DNA of 64,000 nt from Paulinella micropora (GCA_009731375.1 BJOX01000044.1:242905-306904), one strand, 5' to 3'. Positions 10,610-21,430 are shown, numbered from the stretch's first letter. Program-made: numbers and translations. The notes: generated from the sequence alone by a model not told the origin.

Positions 10610-11007
10610 AATTGTACTAAAACATAGACTGGGAACTATTATCCAAATCTAAAAATTCTTCCCAGACTAGGAATATTTTCCCATAACAAAATTGTTTTCC
10701 TAGATTAGGAAAATATATCCTACTTAGGGAACATTTTCTATCTAGGAACACGTTTCCCATTCTGAACATTTCCCAATCTAGGAAAATATTTCTAAAATGG
10801 GAAAAGAAACCCAGTTTGGAAAAATTTTCCATGTCCACCCTGCGCCTGGCCCTTAAAAAAGCTTCCAATATAGGAAAATTATTCCCGATTTGGGAAAATT
10901 TTTAAAAATTTTCCCGTTTGCGACAATATTAATATTTTCCCACTTTGGGACAATATTTTCCCAAATCGGCAAGAATTTTCCTTATTATGGAAAATATGTT
11001 GACCCCC
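10610..11007. repeat. Right subterminal repeats of the CACTA element
   Basis: A dense array of TTTTCCCA/TGGGAAAA-type motifs, for example CCCGATTTGGGAAAATTTTT near 10886, ending directly in the right TIR. It mirrors the left arm at 5593-6040. Confidence 0.85.
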
Positions 11008-11023
11008 TGTCACCATAGTGGGA

Positions 11024-12808
11024 TAAAACCTTTGACGGGCAAACCGATATCCTGGAGGGACTGTTTCAGGGCAAGCAACTCCCTAACAGCTTCGTTCGCT
11101 GAAACTGTTTCTGATTCAAGGGTGGATTGGGCTATGACCGACTGTAACTTGGAAAACCATGCTACCGGCGCTCCGTTGAAGAGGAAGATGTAACCCGATC
11201 GTGATTTTCGAGAGATTTTCTCGCCAGCGAAATCAGATTCGACATAACCTACGAGGGGGTGATCAGCTATCAGTTTTTCAACGTTAGCTATCACAGGCAC
11301 ACTGAAAGCATCCATCTTCTCAACTTCACATGGATAGAGCGCTAGGGCTCTCTCAGCGGCAGACGGACCCTTGGCCGGTTTCCAGGAACTGGGGGTTTTA
11401 GGAATCGAGAAACCTTCGGTTAGCGTCTTTATCAGACGTTTGTCTCCCCTTCTGAAAAAGAGGGCTCGGGGGGTCAATAACCACAAGAACATCCGATGAA
11501 CCATAGCATAGGAGATTTCTGGGGAAGGGACTTGCTGTTTCGCGGCTATACTCAAAGGACAGATAAGGAGGGGACGAGTATGAACAGCTAAGAAGATGAG
11601 CATACCGATGAGACACCTAAGGTCGTACTTCAGCAAGCGGTGGCAGGCTTTCAAGGGAGCGGGACTCTCAGAGGTAAAGGGGGTTTTAGCAGGGACTTCC
11701 TTTAAGTACTCTAGCTCATTCAAGATTAAGAGCTCGTACTTTCTCTGATGCAAAAGAATCCCTTTTCCAGACTGTACGATCTGGATATTCTTAAACTCCG
11801 TTGCTCTACCTAAGTTCTTGCATCTAAACCCGTGCCCTTTCAGGCTCTCTACGAGTTTAGTATGCCTGGCCTCACTAGCTGCATGTAAGCCGTCATCGAC
11901 ATGAAAAGAAAGAAGCTGGGTTCTTATGGGGTCTGGGGCATGTTTAATAAAAGAAGCTCGATCAAGAGAGAAGGTGACAAAAGCTTGTTTCTTAATTAGT
12001 TCTCCAGACATCAGATCATACCATAGCCTACCAGCCTTGGGGTGACCGTAGAGGGCTTTCTTGAGGAGCCATAGAAAGCCTTCACGTTCGAACCCCGGGG
12101 GAGGTTTTACATAGATATCATAGGGCATCTTAGCATGTGGATATGCGGTGGTAAAATCAATGAGCCATAAGTCTATGCCAAAGCAAGCAGCATAAGCGAT
12201 GATGAGGAGAATAGTGCGGTGATGTGCGGTGGGGGAGTAGGTGCGTTTGGGGTCATATTGCAGCCCCGCTTTCAGGAGGTCCCCTCTCAGGGTGATTCTA
12301 GCTTTGTGATATTCGTCAACCGTTCCTTGCTGCTTAACGGTGTCTATCCATTTCAAAGGTATAATCGGTGTTCCTGATCTTTTCGCCTCACTCTCCTCTC
12401 TCCATTCAAAAGCTTTAAGCTCTTCTTGCTGTTTAACTTCTCTTTCTCTAGCCTGTCTTCTATCTTTCGGTTTCTGTTCGACGGGAAAATCGGGGATCTG
12501 TTCAGTAACCAAGCAATAATCGCATCTCTCTTGTCTAATCTCGCAGACAGATATATGCTTTCTCACTCTCCCCCGGTGATGATGTTCTCATGAGAAATGT
12601 TAGCTTGCTCATGAGATCTCCATCCTGGGGTGTGTTTGGCTTTTTCATCGGCTACCTCAACTCTCTCCCCCTCGGCATGACTGAACTCACCAACAGTGTC
12701 CTGTTCGGGACGTGCCGGTTTGCGAGTAGCCGGTGGAGAGGCCTGCGGCAGAAGTGACAAGGGAATCGCTCCCCCTGAAGCTTCGTACCGAAGGATTTCG
12801 GAATCCAA
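11024..12808 (-). pseudogene. Copia pol: INT-RT linker, reverse transcriptase and first half of RNase H
   Basis: The minus-strand frame from about 12566 to 11010 carries copia RT landmarks: PLKWIDTVKQ, DLWLIDFTTAYPHA, KALYGHPKAGRLWYD and the catalytic FHVDDGLHAA. The RNase H start follows with YVESDFAGEKISRKSRSGY, VAWFSKLQSVIAQSTLE and SANEAVRELLAL. The nominal stop at 11010 lies inside the CACTA element and is not the real end; the domain resumes at 5579. Upstream, 12563-12808 encodes a Pro/Glu-rich linker in another frame, so at least one frameshift lies near 12560. The first codon of the RT frame is GTG, so no start is implied: this would be part of a Gag-Pol polyprotein. Confidence 0.85.
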
Positions 12809-12926
12809 GATTTTCTCAATACTACCATCGTCGAACTTGACGTTATGGGCTGGGAATCGTTTCTTTCTCCGTGCTACAGGGGCAGACGGTTAGAGCGTAA
12901 CTCCCTTTCTTACCGTAGAATCCCAC

Positions 12927-13980
12927 TTATTGCCGTCCGTAAGTGGCCTTCGCCCATCCTTCTCCGAAAGCTTGTGCGGGAATTTGGATAGATTTTCCGG
13001 TCAACACGATCTTTAACTTGGGATTTCTCCCCCTTTTCCCCACTACTTTACTACTCTTCTCCCCCTGATCCCCACCCTTGTCATTACGCGGTGTGGGAGG
13101 AATGAGGTCAGGGAGATTGCTAAACTCCTGGTTATGATTATTATCGACATCACATTCGGCAACGTCATCAGAATCATCATTCTCAGGTCCTTTCAGGGGC
13201 ACAGCAGAAGCAGTAGGGGCTGTCTCAGTACCTATACTAATATTAGAAGCGGCTACATTATTAGATGCAGTAGGTTCAATATAAGTATACGGAACGTCGA
13301 CGCGAACATTCTCTTCAGGAGGTGCATCATCTGGTCTGGGAACAGCAGAGGGTGTGGACGAAATCCATTCGACCGAAAATGTATCTCCCTCTGCTGTTCC
13401 TTGGAGGCTTTTCGAGGCCTCTCGTTTTCCCAGTTTCCATACATCAAACATAACATCCCGGACATTACCGTGTATTACCCGTGCAATGGGATCATAAACC
13501 CGATAATAGCCGGTATTACGTTCATACCCTAAAAAGATAACTTTCTTTCCCCTTTCACCTTTCCCTCTACGCGCCTTAACCTTCATCACAGCAGCGCAAC
13601 CAATGGGGCGCAGATGATGAAGGTAAGGTTTGCGGTTGTGAATGATTTCAAAGGGGGACTTGCCCTTAAAGTGCCCTTGTGCTATCGGAAGCAGATTATT
13701 GATATATGTAGCGTTTTTCTCCATTTCCGTCCAAAACTTTGGGGGAAGTTCGGAGTCACTTAACATAGCCCTAGCAGGTCCACCGTTAGTTTGGTTTCTC
13801 GGCCGTTGGGGCCTCAATTAAGATAGGTTGTTGGGTATCAATCCATTCCCGAAAAATGTCGTAACGACCATACTCTTGATCACACGTGATGAATTTGACT
13901 TTCCGATTTGTATGCCTCTCGAAAAACGCAATCGCTTTGGTAGTGCAACTGATTAAAGCTTGTTCGCGCAGAGGTAGCAA
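12927..13980 (-). pseudogene. Copia pol: integrase core and C-terminal region
   Basis: 13980-13786 encodes the second half of the integrase core (VKFITCDQEYGRYDIFREW, with the catalytic D in CDQEYG, then EAPTAEKPN). One frameshift near 13800 leads into 13817-12927, which carries NGGPARAMLSDSELPPKFW, KSPFEIIHNRKP, HLRPIGC and IFLGYERNTGYYRVYDP. These are the expected copia integrase blocks in order. The zinc-binding N-terminus and first catalytic Asp are absent because the sequence meets the PBS at about 13990. A stop at 12927 separates it from the downstream linker. Confidence 0.85.
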
Positions 13981-13997
13981 CTCAAGGCTCCATAACC

Positions 13998-14181
13998 TGT
14001 TAGACCACTAATATTAATAAAGCAATCTATCTAAGCAACTACACTTGACACGCAACAACACTTTAATAAGAAGAGGCGCCAACACTTAAATCGACCGTCC
14101 GCATCAAGAGTAATGGCCTGAACGATACCGTTACCCCGATACGGCCGGTCCGTAACTATTAATTAATTTATAGTTCCAACA
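13998..14181 (-). repeat. Copia-type 5' LTR
   Basis: A 184-bp segment that begins TGTTGGAACTA and ends in TCTAACA on the minus strand, homologous to 3930-4130. It is followed on the minus strand by GGTTATGGAGCC, similar to the initiator-tRNA-Met primer sites usual in copia elements. Confidence 0.75.
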
Positions 14182-14287
14182 GCATGATTCCTGATTCCTG
14201 ATTCCTGATTACTGATTACTGATTCCTGATTCCTGATTCCTGATGTCAATGATCCAACGGCCTCCCTACTTGCTCCTGTGTTGCTTT

Positions 14288-14318
<31 letters not shown>

Positions 14319-14469
14319 CTTTCTTTCTCTCTTTCTTTCTTTCTTTCTTTCTTTCTCTCTCTCTCTCTCTCTATCTCCCTCTCTAGATCTCTCTCTCTCT
14401 CTCTCTTTCTCTTTCTCTCTCATCTCTCTCTCTGTCTCTTTCTCTTTCTCTTTCTCTTTCTCTTTCTCT

Positions 14470-14517
<48 letters not shown>

Positions 14518-14627
14518 CTCTTTCTCTTTCTCTTCTTTCTCTTTCTCCTTCTCTCTCTCTCTTTCTCTTTCTCTTCTCTCTCTCTTTCTCTTTCTTTTCT
14601 TTCTCTTTCTCTTTCTCCTCTTCTTTC

Positions 14628-14686
<59 letters not shown>

Positions 14687-14703
14687 TTTCTTTTCTGTCT
14701 CTT

Positions 14704-14740
<37 letters not shown>

Positions 14741-14757
14741 CTCTCTCTCTCTTTCTC
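14182..14757. repeat. (CTGATTC)n minisatellite and (TC)n/(TTTCTC)n tract
   Basis: 14184-14240 is a 7-bp repeat CTGATTC/CTGATTA. From about 14285 to 14757 the sequence is almost pure pyrimidine, CT dinucleotide with CTTT interruptions. Ser/Leu/Phe-rich frames here come from the repeat. Confidence 0.9.
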
Positions 14758-15873
14758 TGTTCTGCTGAACGGCTCCTGCATCCTCCGATGGCCCTGTGTT
14801 CCCTGTTGAGTCATGTTCTTCTTGCCTGCATTGTCAGCCATCATACGTCCAAATAACTAACCTTCATCTTTTCGAACTTCTCGAACTTAACAGAATACTT
14901 GTATCCTGCACTATCCTAACCTTAACTTAACACCTGGACTTATCCTCACCTTTGCCCTACTGGCCCCCCGGTCTGACTAACCGGGGATATATACAGTCAT
15001 TCTAGGATCTTTTACTTCGAGGAACTACTGCTTCTAGCTATCCCAGACTACTCCGCTATCTGCATCCTCATTCCAGCTAGTACTAGTCCAGGCGTTACTT
15101 CATCACCGGTTTATGCTTCATTTATAAGATAATACAATACGATTTAATCAAATAATATGTCTTGTACTTCCGAGTAATACGTATTACAACATAATACAAT
15201 TTACTCAATTTACTCAATTTACTCAAACTACATCTTGCTTTTTACTTTGTGGCCAATGTTTTCCCGCATCAAGTGTACTGGTGGAAAGTTTCCTTTTTAC
15301 TCTAACAATTTCCTCTTTTGCCTGTATCAACTCGTAATCTTTCTTCACTGGCTTTGCAAATTTCTCTTACCCGAATCTTACCTACTTAACCTTATTGAGA
15401 TCGCGCTACTCAACCTATACCATTCAAATCTTTACCATCAGGCTCTCTACCACAGATATATATTCCCATGTATTATCCTTCGTCTTCAATACCACTCCAG
15501 AGCCGTTCTATGCACTGCAACTTTTTCAGTATCCTTCAGAAATCCTTCAAAGCCCTTCAATCACCTAACCCGGGGCCTGCATTATCCTGTATCGCTGTTC
15601 ACGCTACATAGGGAGGACGGTGGGGAGTGCACAGCACAAAGCGCCGCACTCAAAAACACCCCTGGCTTCACGTCACAAATCACAGTGACTTTCGTCCTGG
15701 CCGACCCTAAGCAAGCGTTGAAACAAAAAGCCCTTCGGACAAAGCCCTTCAACAAAGCCCTTCAATCAAAAGCACTGGGGGCCTTCAATCAAAGCCTTTT
15801 CATCTCTCTGCACTCAGTAAAACTTCAATTTACCTCGATTTACTTTAAAAACTTCAGTTTGCTTTAAAATCGT
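14758..15873 (+). other. Non-repetitive stretch without a supported gene
   Basis: A 210-codon frame at 15235-15867 begins with a Leu/Tyr/Phe-rich segment and ends with repeated KALxxKPFNKAL-like codons that come from a short AAGCCCTTCAA repeat. It shows no domain, signal or splice context, and I do not call it a protein. Confidence 0.45.
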
Positions 15874-16128
15874 TTAATCCTGGCAAAGGGGTGAGCACGG
15901 CCCACGGTCACTTGAGGTCCGGTAAACTCCTGTTATTAGGTGACTAACTATTCTTGAAAACCAACTTTTTTTTTATCTGAATATTTTTTTTAATTTCTAA
16001 CTTTTTATATATTAATATAATTTTTTTTTTTTTGGAAGGATTTGAATGTCGCCAGTAATATTCAAAAGTTATTAACAGGGGTTTACCGGACCACGAGTGA
16101 CCGTGCTCACCCTTTTGCATAAGGTTAA
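15874..16128. mobile_element. TTAA-flanked MITE (piggyBac-like)
   Basis: A terminal inverted repeat of roughly 55 bp. The left side has GGGTGAGCACGG, then GGTCACTTGAGGTCCGGTAAAC. The right side is its inverse, GTTTACCGGACCACGAGTGACC and CCGTGCTCACCC (each quoted only in part). Both sides are bounded by TTAA, and the right terminus reads TTAACCTTATGCAAAAGGG inward. The middle is A/T homopolymer-rich and non-coding. TTAA duplications and a CC(C)TTTGC-like end are piggyBac traits; the superfamily assignment is inference. Confidence 0.65.
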
Positions 16129-16949
16129 TTTAGTACTAGGGCTGGCTAGTGGAAAAGGCAAGGGCTAGGTCCGCAGGCTGTGCTCACGACGTATTAATAA
16201 GTCTTTGAGGTAAGTTTTTGCGGAGGGAAAGCTGGTTTTATTTCAGTGGTCACGGTAGCGAGTGTGTCTCAGCCGAATTGAAAATGAAGTAGTGACCGGC
16301 CAGCCAGGTCAGAAAATTATTGTAGATATCATGGTAGGGGGGAAAAGGGAAGTTGACAGAGTAAGTCCAAACTTTAAATAGTATTTGTGGTAAAAAAAAA
16401 ACCCTGTAAATAGGTTGGTAGTAGATTATGCAGATCTTTCTAGGTTGGGCACGGTATTGGAGTAGTGGTCACGTAGTATAATTCCTCAGTATGTTATTAG
16501 TCCCCCGGCTAGTTAGGCCGGGAGCCTGCAGGGCGGGGGGGAAAGGAGAGCACAGGTAAGATAATTATATGGTAAGGTCAGATAGTGTTATATAGGGCAA
16601 TGTGCTATATAGCCAGAAGTGCAGAGAGTGGAGGGCAGGTAATAGGGCTTGAATAGCCTTTGTGTCACATTGTCATGTCACACTGACCTTGCGTGACACA
16701 TCAACAGGGAGACAAATTTTCTTTAAATTATGTACTTTACAGCTGCGTCTACAGTAATAGTCCTTGCCCCTCTTCTCTTTCTTTCTCACGCGCCAACTCG
16801 CTCTAAGACAGATTTGTCGCTGGAGCAGTCATGGACCGAAGGGACATGAGCGAGTTGGGTTGGGAACAAACAGGGTAATTTTTTTGAACAAAGTCCGCAA
16901 ACCTCGTGATGATTGGTTGCTAATGTCTGTTTGCGTCTCTTCTCAAATT
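16129..16949. other. Spacer downstream of the membrane-protein gene
   Basis: No gene is supported. A short frame from 16764 overlaps the antisense of the membrane-protein C-terminus. The sequence contains several GGCCGG words and a purine-rich stretch, but no feature I can name. Confidence 0.4.
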
Positions 16950-17737
16950 CTAGCTAGCTCTTGTAATGATGACGGCCGTCATAGTCTGACGGGGAATGGC
17001 AAAACCAGAGGGCGGGGTGACGTTGGGCAGGGCCCTCATCGCAGGCATATGTGTAAAAGGACGCTCAACATCGACCCACTGCTCGTGGCAGCAACAGATT
17101 CTCAACACGCCCACGAATAACAGGAACGCCCAGGTTGCTGACGTCACGATCACCTGCAGCTTGAAGTAGTAAGGACTTTCTAAGAACTGTGCAAGCATAT
17201 CATATTGGATACGATTGGCAACATTGATGCGCCAGATAAGGGCCAGCCCCGTCAGCATCAAGGAGACACATGCCACTAATGGGATAGAGAAGAATAAAAC
17301 AAGACCAAGCTCTGCTTCTTCTTCTCGACAAGCTGAGTCAACCATGCTTGAGAACAGGATACATTTGAGGACCAAACCGACTATCCACAATACAGGGATG
17401 ACGGCCAAGGCCATGCCCCAAAGGATAGCATAACCGTTCTCAGCATCAAGCATAGCCGGGCGTGCCATACAAATAGTCTTCTGACACCCTTCATTATCAC
17501 TATTTCCAAAGGGCAAAATACAGCGAAAGCTGTCCCAGTCTATGACCTTGAGCACGGTCAAGTTGAGCATGAAGAAACAGTAAGTTAGTGCCCCGTAGAT
17601 GATGAGCATGCACAAGTTTATGTTCCTCAAGCCGATCACCACCATGATCTCCCTCAGGCAGCCGAGAAACACTTTGAATAAGACACCGACACCTACATAC
17701 ATACATACATACATGCATACATACATACATACATACA

Positions 17738-17769
<32 letters not shown>

Positions 17770-18137
17770 CATACATATACGTACATGCATGCATACATCC
17801 ATACATACATACATACATACATACATACATACATACATACATACCTACCTATAGCGGCCAAGGCAATCGTTACCCGCCAGGCGAGAGGGTAGTAAGGCTC
17901 ATAGAAAACCTCATAGTCGGCATAGCCAGAAATGTCATCCTGTTCCTTCAAGAAGCAGCGGTGTGGTTCATCATACTTGTGCGTATTCACGTTGTACGTT
18001 TTGTAAATGAATCCATGAAAGTTCTGCCCAAGTCCGATAAAAAATGGAATCAGTTCCAACGCTGTTACCAGCAGGAGGAGAATGATAGACAGACAGATTA
18101 AGCGACAGATTAAGCGATCTTCAGATTCGCGCCTCAT
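16950..18137 (-). CDS. Six-helix membrane protein, family not recognised
   Basis: The start is the ATG at 18137 (MRRESEDRLICRL). The open frame runs 9 bases further to a GTG, which I do not accept. The frame spans a (GTAT)n tract that is best read as a 156-nt in-phase intron (17693-17848), giving about 343 residues. Predicted helices are CRLICLSIILLLLVTALEL, WRVTIALAAI joined across the intron to GVGVLFKVFLG, LCMLIIYGALTYCFFMLNL, ILWGMALAVIPVLWIVGLVL, LGLVLFFSIPLVACVSLML and LQVIVTSATWAFLLFVGVL. The loops contain several Cys (RCFL, FRCILPF, EGCQKTIC) that could form disulphides. I cannot match it to a family. It has no poly-repeat coding outside the intron and is one of the best host-gene candidates here. 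The stop falls at 16950. Confidence 0.7.
17693..17848 (-). other. Intron made of (GTAT)n microsatellite
   Basis: On the minus strand the donor is ATAG|GTAGGT at 17849/17848 and the acceptor GTATGTAG|GTGTCGG at 17693/17692. The length of 156 nt is divisible by three and the repeat contains no stop in frame, so unspliced RNA would add a run of Val-Cys-Met-Tyr to the second transmembrane helix. Confidence 0.7.
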
Positions 18138-18166
18138 GCTTGACACAATGCAGTAGTAACCTAGAT

Positions 18167-18167
<1 letters not shown>

Positions 18168-18220
<53 letters not shown>

Positions 18221-18252
18221 GTAGGTAGGTAGGTAGGTAGATAGATAGATAG

Positions 18253-18300
<48 letters not shown>
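18168..18300. repeat. (GATA)n microsatellite
   Basis: A GATA/GGTA tract between the membrane-protein start and repeat family C. Confidence 0.95.
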
Positions 18301-18301
<1 letters not shown>

Positions 18302-18755
18302 TGTTGTTTAATCTATGGGCGTGGCTTAGCTTGAAAAGCCATGGCCTCCTATACTACCCCCGGACAAGAACTTTCAGCACCGGCCAAGCTGCACACCAAC
18401 CACTGTCTCGCTGTGGTTGGTGTCTGTGCCCAGTTCAAGCCGAAAGGTAGCCGAGCCCTTTTGAACTATACGGGACAACACTAGAACACTCCCCAGGAGC
18501 GTGTGCCCTAAGGAGATGATGCCATGAGCAAGTCGAGGTTTCAGGAGTTCACGCTCGTTGTGAGTTACCTTCTACAACCCCGACTTCATCAACCCTTTGC
18601 ATCACGCCCCGACTTCATCAGCCATGGTCAGGAGTTGGTTGCCTGTTTAGCCCTTGCGCTGCGCGCGATTAACGGCGGACACAAAATCGTCATTGTAGGA
18701 GATAGTTAGATCTGAACCCTAGGCTGAGTTGCCAGTGGCAGAGACCGTCTCCAGG

Positions 18756-18756
<1 letters not shown>
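18301..18756 (+). repeat. Repeat family C, copy 1
   Basis: A 456-bp non-microsatellite segment embedded between (GATA)n tracts, ending in GAGACCGTCTCCAGGG. It is nearly identical to 40528-40973 in opposite orientation and partly shared with 37300-37368. It encodes a conserved 61-codon frame (18524-18709), but that alone does not show it is a gene. Like families A and B it is bordered by the tetranucleotide repeat on both sides. Confidence 0.75.
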
Positions 18757-18802
<46 letters not shown>

Positions 18803-18893
18803 CGATCGATAGATCGATAGATCGATAGATAGATGGATAGATAGATGGATAGATGGATAGATGGATAGATGATAGATAGATAGATGGATAGAT

Positions 18894-18950
<57 letters not shown>

Positions 18951-18996
18951 GTAGGTAGGTAGATAGATAGATAGAGATAGATAGATAGATAGATAG
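18757..18996. repeat. (GATA)n microsatellite
   Basis: A GATA tract with GATC and GGAT variants between families C and A. Confidence 0.95.
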
Positions 18997-19204
18997 ATGA
19001 GATGTCGCAAAGGAATGTAGTCCTTGCAAAGGAACGCAGTTTCACATCAAACAATAATTTGTGTACTGTGCATGTGTCCGGGATGGGAATCACGGGTAGA
19101 CTGTGTTCTGGAAAAAGAAGAGGAGGAAGGACGTTGAAGAAAAAGGCAATCTAGGAATGGAGAGTGGGAGGATAAGGAAGAAGAGAAAGAAAAGGAAGCC
19201 GTTA
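18997..19204 (-). repeat. Family A (RLE retrotransposon 3' end), 5'-truncated copy
   Basis: The 3' terminus is GACATCTCAT on the minus strand, directly against (CTAT)n (read as GATA on the plus strand). The copy stops at GCCGTTA, where the full family continues, and there again meets GATA repeat. It has (GATA)n on both sides. Confidence 0.85.
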
Positions 19205-19205
19205 T

Positions 19206-19249
<44 letters not shown>

Positions 19250-19269
19250 GTAGGTAGGTAGATAGATAG

Positions 19270-19321
<52 letters not shown>

Positions 19322-19386
19322 CGATAGATAGATAGATAGATCGATAGATCGATAGATAGATGGATAGATGGATAGATAGATAGATG

Positions 19387-19429
<43 letters not shown>

Positions 19430-19459
19430 GGATAGATAGATAATTGGGCCAGGAGACGA

Positions 19460-19521
<62 letters not shown>

Positions 19522-19542
19522 GTCTGTCTGTCTATCTATCTG

Positions 19543-19628
<86 letters not shown>
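19205..19628. repeat. (GATA)n then (CTAT)n, inverted tetranucleotide tracts
   Basis: A GATA tract to about 19442, a 20-bp spacer (TTGGGCCAGGAGACGA), then a (CTAT)n tract. The two are reverse complements and could form a long hairpin. Confidence 0.95.
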
Positions 19629-20111
19629 ATGATGAGTGTGGTCCTTGGTCAAGAGACTCAGGCCCTTACCAAGAGAAGTTCCTTGTCCTTAAGTACAACG
19701 AGCAAGGACTTCAAACGATTCGTTCTCAGCTATTTCTGGTTTTTGCGGCTTGTCAAATTGCTCATTTGAAAGCTCTCATCAAGAGCTTTCTAATGAGCTA
19801 TGCCACAGGAGGTTGTGGATGCAAATATTGGCGGAGATCGAAACGCTTGAAGTCATTGTTGATTGTACATAAGAAGTAGGAACTTCTCAATATACCACTT
19901 CCATCTTTCCACAGAAGTAGGAACCTTTTATGTCACAACTCTCTATACGTACGACATAAAAGGATACCAGGACGGGACCCGTATGCATGAATATAGTGTA
20001 ACGTATATACAATACAAAGAGATGATAGAGGTATTGTAACATGAACACAGGAGCATGCGTGCATACGCACATAACACACACACACACACTATATATATAT
20101 GTATATATATG

Positions 20112-20163
<52 letters not shown>

Positions 20164-20690
20164 GTCCATACATATATACTTATCGATTGATCGAATTAGT
20201 TCACCTATAGCAGAACATAAGAAACAAAGAAAGAGTGTGCATAAGGACGATGCACAGGGTCCCTCCCTTGCACCCCACACATGAACACGGGTATTAACAT
20301 TGAGCTCCCCCTACACACCGACAACTACACAGAGAAAAGTGAGTAATAACAGCAACATGCCGCCCGTATGCCTGAACACAGACACAAACAAATTGACGTT
20401 AATCATTTTCCTCTTACACAACCATTCCGATTCTCCGAAAGATAACAGAAACGAAAAAATATGTCAATAGGTAAGTAAGCGATTAGATTTATAGCGTTCA
20501 CAAATACACATAAGGCATATGATAGTATGACCTCACATGGTCAGGCGTTGACTCTTAACAGCACACGCGAACGTGATACATATCATCAACTCATATCAAT
20601 ATATTATGTGTAGTATGTATATGTCTATCCATCTACCTACTACTTATCGATCGATCTACCAACCTACCCACCAAGCTACCACTCTAGATC
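19629..20690. other. Unique spacer with (AT)n tract
   Basis: No gene is supported. 19860-19935 contains a duplicated GAAGTAGGAAC. 20088-20161 is (CA)n and (TA)n. The remainder has no feature I recognise. Confidence 0.5.
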
Positions 20691-20825
20691 CATCTGAATC
20701 TAAATCTAAATCTAAATCTTAATCTTAATCTAAATCTTAATCTAAATCTTATCTAATCTTATCTAATCTTATCTAATCTTATCTAATCTTATCTATCTTA
20801 TCTATCTTATCTTATCTTATCTATC

Positions 20826-20872
<47 letters not shown>

Positions 20873-20884
20873 ATCCTATCTATC

Positions 20885-20934
<50 letters not shown>

Positions 20935-20985
20935 GTCTATCTATCTATCTATCTATCTATCCATCTAATCTATCTAATCTATCTA

Positions 20986-21082
<97 letters not shown>
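20691..21082. repeat. (TAAATC)n grading into (CTAT)n
   Basis: Hexamer TAAATC/TTAATC repeats from 20695, then TCTTATCTAA units, then (CTAT)n from about 20820. This looks like a series of unit slippages. Confidence 0.9.
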
Positions 21083-21428
21083 TCTAGTCCGTATTGGTGA
21101 CTGCATTCCATCATAGCCGTCCAGTGTTGCATAGCCCGGGCTAGGTCCCTGCGGGGGTTTAGGCCTCATACAATGTCATCATTGTAGCTTGCGCAAGCTT
21201 ACGGTGCTCAAAACACTTGGACTAACGGCTTCCTTTTCTTTCTCTTCTTCCTTATCCTCCCACTCTCCATTCCTAGATTGCCTTTTTCTTCAACGTCCTT
21301 CCTCCTCTTCTTTTTCCAGAACACAGTCTACCCGTGATTCCCATCCCGGACACATGCACAGTACACAAATTATTGTTTGATGTGAAACTGCGTTCCTTTG
21401 CAAGGACTACATTCCTTTGCGACATCTC

Positions 21429-21430
<2 letters not shown>
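21083..21430 (+). repeat. Family A, 5'-truncated copy
   Basis: It starts at TCTAGTCCGTATTGG directly after (CTAT)n and ends GACATCTCAT directly before (CTAT)n. It contains the family's 3' untranslated part including GCGCAAGCTTACGGTGC and a 63-codon frame (21189-21380) shared by several copies. Confidence 0.85.

Larger units (their letters stand above)
5580..11020. mobile_element. Non-autonomous CACTA (EnSpm-type) DNA transposon, 5441 bp
   Basis: The left end at 5580 is CACTATGGTGACA. The right end at 11008-11020 is TGTCACCATAGTG, its exact reverse complement. Both outer flanks are GGA (5577-5579 and 11021-11023), a 3-bp target duplication as made by the CACTA superfamily. Both ends carry long arrays of TTTTCCCA...TGGGAAAA subterminal repeats. 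There is no transposase; the interior is purine/pyrimidine microsatellite, a hairpin, a block shared with 53.87-62.3 kb and an inserted MITE. The target is the RNase H of the copia element, whose reading frame is restored exactly on in-silico removal. Transposition would need a transposase supplied elsewhere. Confidence 0.92.
3930..14181 (-). mobile_element. Defective Ty1/copia LTR retrotransposon, interrupted by a CACTA transposon
   Basis: On the minus strand the order is 5' LTR (14181-13998), a primer-binding-like GGTTATGGAGCC, integrase, reverse transcriptase, RNase H, the CACTA insert, the rest of RNase H, a long 3' untranslated stretch, a polypurine tract and a 3' LTR (4130-3930). INT before RT is the copia order. 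Gag, protease and the integrase N-terminus are absent: integrase core codons begin within 20 bp of the PBS, so the element was defective before the CACTA insertion. Without the insert it is about 4.8 kb. The two LTRs are clearly homologous but visibly diverged (201 and 184 bp), and the 5-bp outer flanks do not match. The pairing of these two LTRs as one insertion is therefore less certain than the coding assignment. Confidence 0.75.

Noticed and set aside
17701-17840. CRISPR-like regular repeat
   Set aside because: Repeat regularity comes from a tetranucleotide microsatellite; there are no unique spacers, and the DNA is eukaryotic.
18524-18709. 61-codon frame shared by both family C copies
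   Set aside because: Only two recent copies exist, so conservation says nothing about coding, and no domain is visible.
19629-19660. RTGATGA-like box C suggesting a C/D snoRNA
   Set aside because: No box D or terminal stem at a proper distance was found.
20088-20161. (TA)n or telomere-like tract (with TAAATC repeats at 20695)
   Set aside because: Ordinary dinucleotide repeat, and the hexamer does not match a known telomere unit and grades into CTAT.
21189-21380. 63-codon frame conserved in four or more copies
   Set aside because: It lies downstream of the endonuclease stop in the 3' untranslated part of family A; identity reflects recent copying of the element and there is no sign of protein constraint.
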